From positions 496,001 to 560,000 of the forward strand of contig NZ_CP045119.1 in the NCBI RefSeq assembly GCF_011492945.1: DNA of 64,000 nt, in the 5' to 3' direction. How positions within the stretch are numbered: position 1 is the stretch's first letter; the number at the start of each line of letters is the position of its first letter. The notes beneath the pieces are model-generated. The model searched no databases. It was not told the DNA's origin and saw only the letters and a program-made list of their open reading frames with translations. Made by a program: the position numbers and the translations under genes. This DNA comes from Rubrobacter tropicus (GTDB taxonomy: Bacteria; Actinomycetota; Rubrobacteria; Rubrobacterales; Rubrobacteraceae). Of this stretch, positions 1-8,838 are shown piece after piece.

Positions 1-2599
1 GAAGCTCATCGACCCCAAGGTCAAGCTCGCAGGATGGGGTGAAAGCCAGATCGAGCGGGAGCACTACTTCGTGAAGGGCCGCGCCGTGACGGATGGCAGG
101 ATTTACCTCGTAGGTGAAGAGTCCCGTCGGCGAGAACCTCGCCGGGTCGACTACCTGCTCCGCTACAACGGCCAGATGATCGCCGTTCTCGAGGCGAAAG
201 ACGAGCGCCAAGCACCGGACGCCGGCTTGGAGCAGGCCAAGTCCTACGCCCGTCTGCTCGATGTACCCTTTGCCTACTCCTCAAACGGTCACGCCTTCGT
301 CGAGTTCGACCTGCAGGAGAATAAGAGCCGCGAGCTGGACGGCTTCCCCGCTCCAGACCCTCTCTGGAATCGATGGCAGGCGACGAGGAGTGATAGCGCA
401 GGAGCCGCAGACCTGGTCGCTGAACCTCGGACAGGATACGCGACCGATCCGCTGTTGCAGCCGTTCTGTCCGCCTTCGCGCTCCGGTAAGGAGCTAAGGT
501 ACTTCCAAGAGGTCGCGGCCCGACGCGTGATCGAGCGCGTTGTCCGAGGTCAGAGCCGCATCCTGCTCACCATGGCGACCGGGACCGGCAAGACGTTCAC
601 GGCTTTCCAGATCGCCTGGAAACTCAAGAAGAGCGGCTGGCTACGTAAGCCGATCCTGTTTATAGCCGACCGCAACGTCCTGCGCGATCAGGCGTACAAC
701 GCTTTTGCTCCGTTCGTGGACGGGCAGTCCGATCCTCGCGCCGTTATCGAGGGCGGACGGTTCAACGCCAATCGGGACCTGTACTTCGCGCTCTACCAGG
801 CGCTCGACGCCGAAGACGGCGGTGCCCCCCTCTTCAAGCGCATTCCTCGGGATTTCTTCGGTCTGATCGTCATAGACGAGTGCCACCGTTCGGGATTCGG
901 CAAGTGGAACGAGATCCTCCGCCACTTCCCCAACGCCGTCCAACTCGGCATGACGGCCACGCCGAAGCGGGACGACAACATAGATACCTATGCCTACTTC
1001 TGTTCGGAGGAGCCGGAAGTGTACGCGGACCCCGAGGACCCCTCGAAAGGGACTACTCGGCCGCCGGCCTATGCCTACAGCCTTGGACAGGGGATAGACG
1101 ACGGATTCCTGGCGACCTACAGAGTTCACAAGGTCAGGACGAGCGTGGACAGGGACGGTCTGCACATCGAGGACGCCCAGGTGCAGGGAGCGGAGATCTA
1201 CATACCCGAGAACGCCGACCTGCGCGACCTGTACAACACCTCGAGCTTCGAGCGCGAGATCACGCTGCCCGACCGCACGAAGGCGATGGTTGAGCACCTC
1301 GCCGGTCTCCTCCGGCGCTTCGATCCCATGGAGAAAACCATGGTGTTCTGCGTGGATATGGAGCACGCACGCCTTGCCGCACGACTGCTTCAGAACGAGT
1401 TCTCAGACCGTGGCCGTCCTGACTACGCGGTCCCCATAATCTCCGAGGAGGGGGAGGCATCCTCCTGGCTCGAGCGCTTCGCCGACCCCGACCGCGAATG
1501 GCCCGTGGTGGCGACGACCGCCGAGCTCCTCTCCACCGGGGTAGACGTGCCTTCTTGCCGCAACGTCGTGTTCATGAAGCCCATCGCCTCGCCGGTCCTG
1601 TTCAAGCAGATAGTCGGGCGCGGCTCTCGGGTCGACCCGACCACAGGCAAAGAGTGGTTCCGCATCATCGACTACGTCGGGGCCTCGCGGCTCTTCGACG
1701 AGTGGGACCGCCCGCCGGGCGAGCCGCCACCCGCCGTGGACGGACCGCGCACGAGCGTCCTTGAAGGCACCGTCCTCGACGCCGAGTCGGGCGCCCTGAT
1801 CGTGGGGGCGTCGGTGAGCGCGCGGGTCGCCGCCAACGAGCAGCAAGGTCCGGTTCGCACCGACGAGCACGGGCGCTTCCGCTTCGCCGACCTCCCGGCA
1901 GGGACTGTGCGTGTGTACGTGCGCGGGACGGGCTTCCGTCCCCGGGACGTGGGCGCGGAGACGGGGCCAGAAGTGACGGCGAGCATCACTGTCGAGCTCC
2001 GGCGGAAAGAGGCTTCGGCAGGAAAGATCAGAATCAGAGGGCTCGAGGTGACCATTGCCGACGAGGCGACGTTTTTCGTCGAGGCCACCGGGGAGCGGCT
2101 GACCCTGACCGAATACCTGGATTACACCCGAAGGAAGGTCAGGGGCTACGTCCCGGACTCCGCCAGATTGCATGAAGTCTGGGTCGATCAAGGGAAACGT
2201 GAAGAGTTCCTGCGCGAGCTGGAGGCCACGAGCATCGAGGTCGATGTACTGGCCGACGTCCTCGCCAAGCCGGAAGCCGATCGGTACGATCTACTGGCGC
2301 ACCTTGCGTTCGAGGGACCGATCATCACCCGCGGCGAGAGGGCCGAGGCTTTCGTAAACTACGAGCAAAACTTCATACAGAGCCACGACGAGCGGGCGCG
2401 CGAGGTGATCCTAGCCCTGCTGGATAAATACCGGCTCGCAGGCGTGGGAGAGATGACCGATCCCGACGTCTTCTCCCTCTCTCCGTTCAGGGAGATGGGC
2501 CGGATGCGGGGATCTGCTAAGCGGCTCGGCGGCGTCGAGGCGTTGAAGGAGACGCTAGACGAGATGCAGAAGCGGATCTACAAGAAGGAGATTGGATGA
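1..2599 (+). CDS. hsdR: Type I restriction enzyme, R (translocase/nuclease) subunit, 5' end missing
   Basis: ATP-dependent translocase and endonuclease subunit of a type I restriction-modification enzyme. The frame is open to base 2 and reads KLIDPKVKLAGWGESQIERE upstream of the first in-window GTG (71), so the N-terminus lies outside the window. Visible in order: a PD-(D/E)xK-type nuclease stretch (VLEAKDER, then QAKSYA, about 150-250), Walker A ATGTGKT (about 575), DEAH-type box IDECH (about 870), MTATPKR (about 950) and QIVGRGSR (about 1610). Positions about 1750-2010 encode an extra domain that reads like a carboxypeptidase regulatory-like beta sandwich (EGTVLDAESGALIVGASV, then DEHGRFRFADLPAGTVRVYV). 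An EcoEI-type C-terminal region follows. The TGA overlaps the hsdM ATG (ATGA). Family assignment is firm; the role of the inserted domain is unknown. Confidence 0.95.
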   Translation, partial: KLIDPKVKLAGWGESQIEREHYFVKGRAVTDGRIYLVGEESRRREPRRVDYLLRYNGQMIAVLEAKDERQAPDAGLEQAKSYARLLDVPFAYSSNGHAFVEFDLQENKSRELDGFPAPDPLWNRWQATRSDSAGAADLVAEPRTGYATDPLLQPFCPPSRSGKELRYFQEVAARRVIERVVRGQSRILLTMATGTGKTFTAFQIAWKLKKSGWLRKPILFIADRNVLRDQAYNAFAPFVDGQSDPRAVIEGGRFNANRDLYFALYQALDAEDGGAPLFKRIPRDFFGLIVIDECHRSGFGKWNEILRHFPNAVQLGMTATPKRDDNIDTYAYFCSEEPEVYADPEDPSKGTTRPPAYAYSLGQGIDDGFLATYRVHKVRTSVDRDGLHIEDAQVQGAEIYIPENADLRDLYNTSSFEREITLPDRTKAMVEHLAGLLRRFDPMEKTMVFCVDMEHARLAARLLQNEFSDRGRPDYAVPIISEEGEASSWLERFADPDREWPVVATTAELLSTGVDVPSCRNVVFMKPIASPVLFKQIVGRGSRVDPTTGKEWFRIIDYVGASRLFDEWDRPPGEPPPAVDGPRTSVLEGTVLDAESGALIVGASVSARVAANEQQGPVRTDEHGRFRFADLPAGTVRVYVRGTGFRPRDVGAETGPEVTASITVELRRKEASAGKIRIRGLEVTIADEATFFVEATGERLTLTEYLDYTRRKVRGYVPDSARLHEVWVDQGKREEFLRELEATSIEVDVLADVLAKPEADRYDLLAHLAFEGPIITRGERAEAFVNYEQNFIQSHDERAREVILALLDKYRLAGVGEMTDPDVFSLSPFREMGRMRGSAKRLGGVEALKETLDEMQKRIYKKEIG

Positions 2600-4110
2600 C
2601 CCTGGAGAAAGACCTCTGGCGTGCCTGCGACATCTTGCGCCGCGACAACAACTGCGGCGGGGTGATGGAGTACGTCGAGCACATCTCCTGGGTACTCTTC
2701 TTAAAGTTCCTCGACGAGCAGGAGAGCGAGTTCGAGACGCGCGCCAACTACGCCAGACGTCCGTACGAGCGCACCGTTGCTGACGAGTACCGTTGGGAGA
2801 AGTGGGTTGGCAAGGCGCTCGGGGAGCCGGTCGGCGAAGGGATGCGCACCGCACCGGAGTGGGACGGAGAGGAGTTGATGCGCTTCGTACGGGGTGAGCT
2901 TATCCCGCATCTAGCCTCGCTCTCCGGCTCGCCCGAACGCGAGGTTATCTCCGGTGTTTTTGGCGAGAGAAACGTAATCGTGTGCGCCTCGCCTTATAAT
3001 TTGAAAGACGTGCTAGGCATCGTGGACCGCATCAACTTCGAGAGCGAAGACGATGTCCACACCGTTTCACAGTTCTACGAGGGCCTCCTACGGCGGCTTG
3101 GGCAGGAGAACAAGGTCGCTGGCGAGTTCTACACGCCCCGGTCCGTGGTCCGCTTCCTGGTAGACATCGTAGACCCAAAGATCGGTGAGACGGTCTACGA
3201 TCCGGCGTGTGGGAGCTGCGGCTTCCTTGTCGAGGCCCACGAGCATATGCGTAAGCAAGAGCGGACCATAAAGGATCACCGTGTCCTGCAGGAGAAGACC
3301 TTCTACGGTCAAGAGAAGAAGCCTATTCCGGCGCTGCTGGGGTTGATGAACATGGTCCTGCATGGCGTTCGTACGCCGAGCGTACGTCGCCGCAACACCC
3401 TCGAAGAGAATGTGACCCGCGGAGTTTCCGAGCGGTTTGACGTTGTGCTCACGAATCCTCCGTTCGGCGGTACGGAGAATGTTCAGATCCAGAACAACTT
3501 TCCCGTGAGAGCTAATGCTACCGAGCTGCTATTCCTCCAGCACATTTCGAAAAAACTCCACCCTCGCAAAGGCTCTCGGTGCGGCATGGTTGTCCCCGAG
3601 GGCACTCTCTTTCGTGGGGGAGCGTTCGCCGCTGTGAAAAGGCAACTCCCCGAGGACTTCGACCTTCAGATGATCGTTAGTTTACCGTCAGGAGCCTTCG
3701 CCCCATACTCTGACGTAAAAACCGCCCTCCTGGTCTTCGAGCGCTCAGGCCCTACTCAAGAGGTCCTCTTCCACGAACTACCACTGCGCACGGGGTTGAA
3801 GAAGTTCAGTAAGGGTAATCCCCTGTCCGACGCCGATTTTGCCGAGGCCCGTGAGGCTTGGAAGTTATGGCAGCGCCACCGTCGGGATGAAGGCCCGCGG
3901 CCCGAAGCCACCTCGCGCACCTGGATCGAGTCGGCAGAAACCCTGGTGGCCCGTGGGTACGACTTGTCGGCGAAGAACCCTAACCGTCCTGAGGAAGAGA
4001 CGCCCCAAGCACTAGCCGACATTACGGCTTCCCTCCTCGAGAATAGTCGCCGTCTTCAAGAGATGGCTGCACGTCTCGACACGCTGGTTAATAGTAAGGA
4101 ACTTGTTTGA
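2596..4110 (+). CDS. hsdM: Type I RM DNA N6-adenine methyltransferase, M subunit
   Basis: Modification subunit that transfers a methyl group from S-adenosylmethionine to adenine within the HsdS-defined site. An N-terminal helical region of about 170 residues precedes the catalytic domain, as in HsdM_N/N6_Mtase proteins. The SAM-binding motif is at residues 202-210 and reads DPACGSCGF, where most relatives have DPxxGSGGF, so one motif glycine is a cysteine. The catalytic motif NPPF is at 287-290. The length of 504 residues is normal for HsdM. ATG at 2596 overlaps the hsdR stop by 4 nt and its own stop overlaps the hsdS TTG, so translation of the three subunits is probably coupled. Confidence 0.95.
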   Translation: MTLEKDLWRACDILRRDNNCGGVMEYVEHISWVLFLKFLDEQESEFETRANYARRPYERTVADEYRWEKWVGKALGEPVGEGMRTAPEWDGEELMRFVRGELIPHLASLSGSPEREVISGVFGERNVIVCASPYNLKDVLGIVDRINFESEDDVHTVSQFYEGLLRRLGQENKVAGEFYTPRSVVRFLVDIVDPKIGETVYDPACGSCGFLVEAHEHMRKQERTIKDHRVLQEKTFYGQEKKPIPALLGLMNMVLHGVRTPSVRRRNTLEENVTRGVSERFDVVLTNPPFGGTENVQIQNNFPVRANATELLFLQHISKKLHPRKGSRCGMVVPEGTLFRGGAFAAVKRQLPEDFDLQMIVSLPSGAFAPYSDVKTALLVFERSGPTQEVLFHELPLRTGLKKFSKGNPLSDADFAEAREAWKLWQRHRRDEGPRPEATSRTWIESAETLVARGYDLSAKNPNRPEEETPQALADITASLLENSRRLQEMAARLDTLVNSKELV

Positions 4111-5372
4111 CTACAGCGCGAGCAGCAATGCGAGCTACGCAAGGCCCCTCGGAGCTTCCCGAGGGCTGGGAATGGGCGCGGTTAGACGACGTGTGCCAGG
4201 TTAACCCGCGGAAGCCACAACTGAAGAGGGGTGACGAAGCTCCGACGTCCTTCTTACCGATGTCCGGGGTAGACGAGGTCGACGGGGTAGCTTCCCGTCT
4301 CGAAGTCCGCCCTTTTAAGGAAGTGGCTCGTGGGTTCACGTACTTTGAGGAAGAAGACGTGCTCTTCGCCAAGATCACTCCGTCTATGCAAAACGGTAAG
4401 AGCGCAGTGGCTCGGGGCCTGTTGGATGGCTTGGGGTTCGGGTCCACCGAATTTCACGTACTCCGTCCCGGTCCTCGCGTTACCGCCGATTGGGTTCATC
4501 GTTTCGTTCGGCGGTGGTCTTTTAGACAAGAAGCTAAGGAGCACTTCCGCGGCGCTGTTGGGCAGCAGCGGGTACCACGGGGGTTTCTTGAGGAACACCT
4601 TATACCCGTACCACCTACTATCGAGGTGCAAAATCGCATCGTCGCCCGCATTGAGGCGCTGCTCGTAGATGCGAAAGAAGCTCGCGCACTCCTCGAAACA
4701 ATGCGGCGCGATACCGATCGAGTCATGGACGCAGTGTTGGAGGAGGTTTTCGCTAGGCTGGATCAGGCTGGTTCAGACTCGAGGCTCTTAAAAGAAGTGT
4801 TACGTACAAAACCTCAGTACGGCACTTCTCAGAAGGCTTACGATGTCTTGCCTGGCACCCCGATCCTGCGTATGGGCAACATCATCAACGGTAGGATCTC
4901 CTTCGAGGATCTGAAGTATGTCGTGCTCGACCCTCGAGAAGAAGCCAAGTTCTTACTCCGCCGCGGGGATATCCTCTTCAACCGCACGAATAGCGCGAAA
5001 CTCGTCGGGAAGAGTGCCGTTTACGAAAGTTCCGAGGCTACCGTTTTCGCGTCTTTCCTGATCCGCTTGGTAGTCGATCCAACCCTAGCGAACCCTCACT
5101 ACGTCGTCGCCTACATCAACTCTGGACGGGGTCGAGCCTACATCAGGTCTCAAATGACGCGGGCTATAGGTCAGGTCAACGTGAACGCGACGAAGATCGC
5201 CGCAATGCCCATACCTATACCGAAACTGAGAACTCAAGAGCATATCGTTGCTCACCTCGAGTCTGTGCGGGTCGAGGTCGACGAAATACGTCGCTCCTTG
5301 AACCGAGATGCCACGCTGCTGAACAGGGTAGAGCAATCGGTGCTTGAAGACGCTTTTAGGGGAAAGCTGTAG
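4107..5372 (+). CDS. hsdS: Type I RM specificity subunit
   Basis: DNA-recognition subunit that sets the target for both cleavage and methylation. The 421-residue protein shows the usual two half-repeats: a first target-recognition domain (about residues 15-170) ending in a helical spacer (EVQNRIVARIEALLVDAKEA), and a second (about 225-385) ending in a similar helix (QEHIVAHLESVRVEVDEI). The start is TTG 4107, overlapping the hsdM TGA (TTGA). An internal ATG lies at 4128 and cannot be excluded. The hsdS stretch has visibly lower G+C than the genes right of 11 kb, as expected for rapidly exchanged specificity genes. The recognised sequence cannot be inferred. Confidence 0.93.
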   Translation: MTTARAAMRATQGPSELPEGWEWARLDDVCQVNPRKPQLKRGDEAPTSFLPMSGVDEVDGVASRLEVRPFKEVARGFTYFEEEDVLFAKITPSMQNGKSAVARGLLDGLGFGSTEFHVLRPGPRVTADWVHRFVRRWSFRQEAKEHFRGAVGQQRVPRGFLEEHLIPVPPTIEVQNRIVARIEALLVDAKEARALLETMRRDTDRVMDAVLEEVFARLDQAGSDSRLLKEVLRTKPQYGTSQKAYDVLPGTPILRMGNIINGRISFEDLKYVVLDPREEAKFLLRRGDILFNRTNSAKLVGKSAVYESSEATVFASFLIRLVVDPTLANPHYVVAYINSGRGRAYIRSQMTRAIGQVNVNATKIAAMPIPIPKLRTQEHIVAHLESVRVEVDEIRRSLNRDATLLNRVEQSVLEDAFRGKL

Positions 5373-5374
5373 GT

Positions 5375-7327
5375 ATGCCCGACGTACGGACGCAGCTTAA
5401 CCATGTCCGGGATTTGTTCCGTGGCGTGGGCATCGCAGACACTTTCGCAATCATCGAGAATGTGGCCGAACTCCTCCGGCTTGGCGATGCCTATCAGCCA
5501 CCAAGAGGCATGACGCAGCGTCAGACTCAGGAGGTCCGACAACTTCTTGAGGGGGCCGCTGACAAAGTTGACGGCGTCGGACCCCTATTTGACCGTCACC
5601 TACTGTTCCGGCTTTCGAAGATCCTTCCTGGAGGACGCTATCCTACTCCTAGGCATATCGTCTCGATGATATTCCGCATAGCGGAGGTCGAACCTTCACA
5701 TCGCCTGTGCGACCTAGCGTGTGGAAGCGGTGGATTCCTTGTGTGCCGGGGCATTACTGACGGAAACGTTGAACGTACGGTCGGCGTAGAGATCTCGCCG
5801 GAATGGGTGCGTATCGCTCGAACTAACGCGTACCTCCATGATGTACAAGCGCGCGTAGAGGCCGGTAACGCTCTCTACGTCTGCGGACCTAAAGGCGAGC
5901 TGGACGGTGAGACCTTCGATCGTATCCTGCTAAACCCGCCCTTCGGTGAGAAACTAGACGCTGGTCTCGCGAAGGAGGTCGTGGGATGGAATGTAGGGAG
6001 TCGTAGCGAAACCGTGTTCGCGGCCTTGGCTCTTAGCCGGCTAGCAGACGGAGGCCGAGCGGCGGTCCTGGTGCCCTCTGGGGTGTTGTCCGGTACCGGT
6101 GCGGGCGAGCGGGAATTGCGGAGACGATTGGTGGAGGAGCACGATGTCGAAGCCGTGGTCTCTTTGCCGAAAGACGCCTTTCAACCCTTCAGTTCCTTGC
6201 AGACTCACCTATTGCTCGTGCGCAAAAGGACGCAAAGTCAGGACGCGAGAACATGGTTCTTGCAGGTCGAGAGCGATGGCTATCCTTCAGGCCGCGGTCG
6301 AGACCTAACGATAGATCCCCCAAGTTTCGGCGACCTGCCGCTCATCGAGCGAGTCCTAACCGTGCGCGACGAAGAAGTTGAGGAGTCTCTGCCCGAAGAT
6401 AGCCCCCGCCTCGGTATAAGGTGGATGAGTCTCGGCGACGGTAACGTGCGCGGCGCAGTAGTCCAGGCTGTCGGTGCAAACGTAATCTCGTCGGCCGAAC
6501 GTTTTCCCGCTGTCGGAGACGAGGCTGCTTTCGTACTGCTGACGGTAGAGAGCATGTTCGGACAAGGCGGCGATCTCTTCTACGTCAAGGTATCGCTCGA
6601 CGGGGGGACAGCGGAGCCGCTAGAAGAAGACCCGCAACAACTTATTCAGAGGCTGTACAAGCCCAAGAGCACCGATCCGAACCCCGGAACTAGCTTGTTT
6701 TTCAAGCGAGCCGATCCCGTGCGAGCGGTGGCCTTCACTACGGGTGGACGTGCCTTAGGGGTAGCCATACCTAGTAGCTCCACAGGTCCTCCTCAGCACG
6801 AACTTAGGCCGAGTAGGTTTGTGGGGGGCGAAGAGGAGACGCACCACGCAGGTTCCCCTACGCAGCTTTTAAGCGACATCTACAAGAACCAGCGCTTGTT
6901 GGTCCGTCACGTAGACAACCTCCTGGGACGGCTGGAGTTGAGACCCATAGCGGGTCAAGAGGGGCCCGCGCCCCTGTTGGGAGATGCGGTTCCCTTCGGA
7001 CGGCTCTCTCCCGGACAGGAGGCCGTGTGGAGACGAGTGCGCGATAGGTTCGAGAACTTAGGGGACGAAGGTCAGGAGAAGGCGGCTTTGTTCACCCTTG
7101 AGGAGGTAGATGGGGTGGAACCTGCGACTGTGGCGTCGGACATAACAAGGTTGACCGTCGGGCTGCTAGAGCGTATGGGAATCGTCATGCCGGTGACCGT
7201 CACCGATCCGAGCACGGGGAATTCCGCTGCTTTCTACCGGCTCGTCACAGAGAAAGACCTCTGGTTGCTACCGCCTAAAGAGGACCCTCTCGGTGAAGAG
7301 GGTGTATCCGAGCAGGGAAACACATGA
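5375..7327 (+). CDS. Second N6-adenine DNA methylase with a long C-terminal extension
   Basis: Predicted SAM-dependent adenine methylase distinct from hsdM. Residues 113-121 read DLACGSGGF (motif I) and 187-190 NPPF (catalytic motif IV), followed by a region with VSLPKDAFQPFSSLQTHLL typical of HsdM-like methylases. The N-terminal helical part is short. From about residue 300 the protein continues for some 350 residues with no family I recognise. The last 100 residues (SPGQEAVWRRVRDRF..., then VASDITRLTVGLLERMGIV) look like a winged-helix fold. It starts 2 nt after hsdS, and its TGA overlaps the ATG of the ATPase gene. No recognition domain is obvious, so it may use the neighbouring HsdS or the winged helix for DNA contact (inference). 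Confidence 0.85.
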   Translation: MPDVRTQLNHVRDLFRGVGIADTFAIIENVAELLRLGDAYQPPRGMTQRQTQEVRQLLEGAADKVDGVGPLFDRHLLFRLSKILPGGRYPTPRHIVSMIFRIAEVEPSHRLCDLACGSGGFLVCRGITDGNVERTVGVEISPEWVRIARTNAYLHDVQARVEAGNALYVCGPKGELDGETFDRILLNPPFGEKLDAGLAKEVVGWNVGSRSETVFAALALSRLADGGRAAVLVPSGVLSGTGAGERELRRRLVEEHDVEAVVSLPKDAFQPFSSLQTHLLLVRKRTQSQDARTWFLQVESDGYPSGRGRDLTIDPPSFGDLPLIERVLTVRDEEVEESLPEDSPRLGIRWMSLGDGNVRGAVVQAVGANVISSAERFPAVGDEAAFVLLTVESMFGQGGDLFYVKVSLDGGTAEPLEEDPQQLIQRLYKPKSTDPNPGTSLFFKRADPVRAVAFTTGGRALGVAIPSSSTGPPQHELRPSRFVGGEEETHHAGSPTQLLSDIYKNQRLLVRHVDNLLGRLELRPIAGQEGPAPLLGDAVPFGRLSPGQEAVWRRVRDRFENLGDEGQEKAALFTLEEVDGVEPATVASDITRLTVGLLERMGIVMPVTVTDPSTGNSAAFYRLVTEKDLWLLPPKEDPLGEEGVSEQGNT

Positions 7328-8838
7328 GGCTCGAGCGTCTGTACATAGGCGATTACCGAGTCTTACGTGACCTCGAGATACATTTCGAACCACCTGAAGA
7401 GGTGACGCTTCCGGTCCTTGGACCCGACTATGCGCTCGACTTTCTCGTCGGTGTGAACGGCACGGGTAAGTCGACGGTCCTGCGCGCTTTGAGCGAAATC
7501 TTCCGCCGCATGGATGGGGACACAAAGGCCGCTGCGTTCCCGTTCGACATCTCGTACCGTTTGGCGTCCGGCGAAGGAGTTTCCGTTACAAACATCGATC
7601 CAGACACGCGGAAGGTATCGCTGGACTTCTGGCTCAGACGCCGAGGAGGGGAGGAGCGCGTAGGCAAAGTAGACGAGCGATACCTGCCTACGAGAATCGT
7701 CGCCTTCACGACCGGGAGCGAGGCGGAGTGGGAGATTTCAGAGACTACAGAGGACCCTGACCCAGACGCCGTGCGATTAGTACGGAGCATGACGGCCGAC
7801 GAGCGAGAAGTTAGAGAAATACCCGGTTTACCCGTCAACACGGGGGAGCCGGGCGAGGATCGTGCAAACCGACAGAACAGGTTATTGTTCATTCGGGCTT
7901 CTCAACTGACCTTGGTGACGCTGTGTGGCTTGCTGGCAGATCTTTCGAGGGAAGACCGGCGGCTCAGCGAGGTGCTTAGAGAGGCAAAGGTCGGAAGCTT
8001 CAAAGGGTTCTCGCTAAGGTTCCGTACGAACTTGCCCTCCACCGACCCCACCGACCACGCCTACGTCGAGGATCTGGCCAGGCACGCCACACGCGCCCTA
8101 CGTTTGGGCTCCGATCGTTTGCTAGTCTTCGATCTCGCAGAGCGCCCACAAGACTTCCCAAGTGACGTGCTTGAAGAATTCGATGGCGGCTTGTCACTCT
8201 TCGAGACTCTGGCTCGCCTCGCGACCCCTGCCGAAGACGGCCAAGCATCCTTACGCGAAGTGAACCTTTTCGTCGAGCGCTATGAGGCTGAAGAACGGGA
8301 GAACGAGCGGGGTGAAGCGCCGCTGATGCACCTCTTCGATTGGCTAAGTGACGGTGAGCGGAGCTTCGTGGGACGCATGTGCCTATTTTCGCTCCTGGGT
8401 GCCACCGAGGCACTTGTACTGCTCGACGAACCTGAGGTCCATTTTAATGATTACTGGAAGCGGCAGATCGTGAAGCTCATAGATGGTGCGATCGAGGATA
8501 GCGACAGTCATGTATTGATCACGACCCATTCCAGTATTGTGCTGACCGACGTTCCGCGTGAAGACATAGTGATCCTAAACCGCGGCGCCGGCTTTACTGA
8601 TGATTACTCTTTCCCCGGCATCAAGACCTTTGCCAGCGATCCCAGCGACGTCATGGTGCACGTGTTCGGGGCACCGCAGGCTACAGGGGCGGCGAGCGTA
8701 CAGCAGATCCAGGAAGCATTAGAACGGTCGCGTCGAGAACCTAATCAAGACGAGCTGAGATGGCTCTTCGATCGTACTGGCCCGGGTTACTGGAGCTACC
8801 GGATACGTCGAGAACTGGCGCGAATGGAAAACGAGTGA
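7324..8838 (+). CDS. ABC-like (AAA_21/PtuA-type) ATPase, putative defence protein
   Basis: Soluble P-loop ATPase of the RecF/SMC/OLD-like class used by many anti-phage systems. Walker A GVNGTGKST is at residues 43-51, an ABC signature-like segment WLSDGER near 340, Walker B LVLLDEPE near 365 and the switch histidine in TTHSS near 402. The central insertion (residues 60-330) has no recognised domain. There is no TOPRIM domain of the OLD/GajA type. ATG 7324 overlaps the upstream methylase stop (ATGA), and its own TGA overlaps a GTG that starts the HNH gene. An ATPase followed by an HNH nuclease is the Septu (PtuA/PtuB) arrangement; I infer a related role, here embedded in an RM operon. Confidence 0.85.
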   Translation: MRLERLYIGDYRVLRDLEIHFEPPEEVTLPVLGPDYALDFLVGVNGTGKSTVLRALSEIFRRMDGDTKAAAFPFDISYRLASGEGVSVTNIDPDTRKVSLDFWLRRRGGEERVGKVDERYLPTRIVAFTTGSEAEWEISETTEDPDPDAVRLVRSMTADEREVREIPGLPVNTGEPGEDRANRQNRLLFIRASQLTLVTLCGLLADLSREDRRLSEVLREAKVGSFKGFSLRFRTNLPSTDPTDHAYVEDLARHATRALRLGSDRLLVFDLAERPQDFPSDVLEEFDGGLSLFETLARLATPAEDGQASLREVNLFVERYEAEERENERGEAPLMHLFDWLSDGERSFVGRMCLFSLLGATEALVLLDEPEVHFNDYWKRQIVKLIDGAIEDSDSHVLITTHSSIVLTDVPREDIVILNRGAGFTDDYSFPGIKTFASDPSDVMVHVFGAPQATGAASVQQIQEALERSRREPNQDELRWLFDRTGPGYWSYRIRRELARMENE

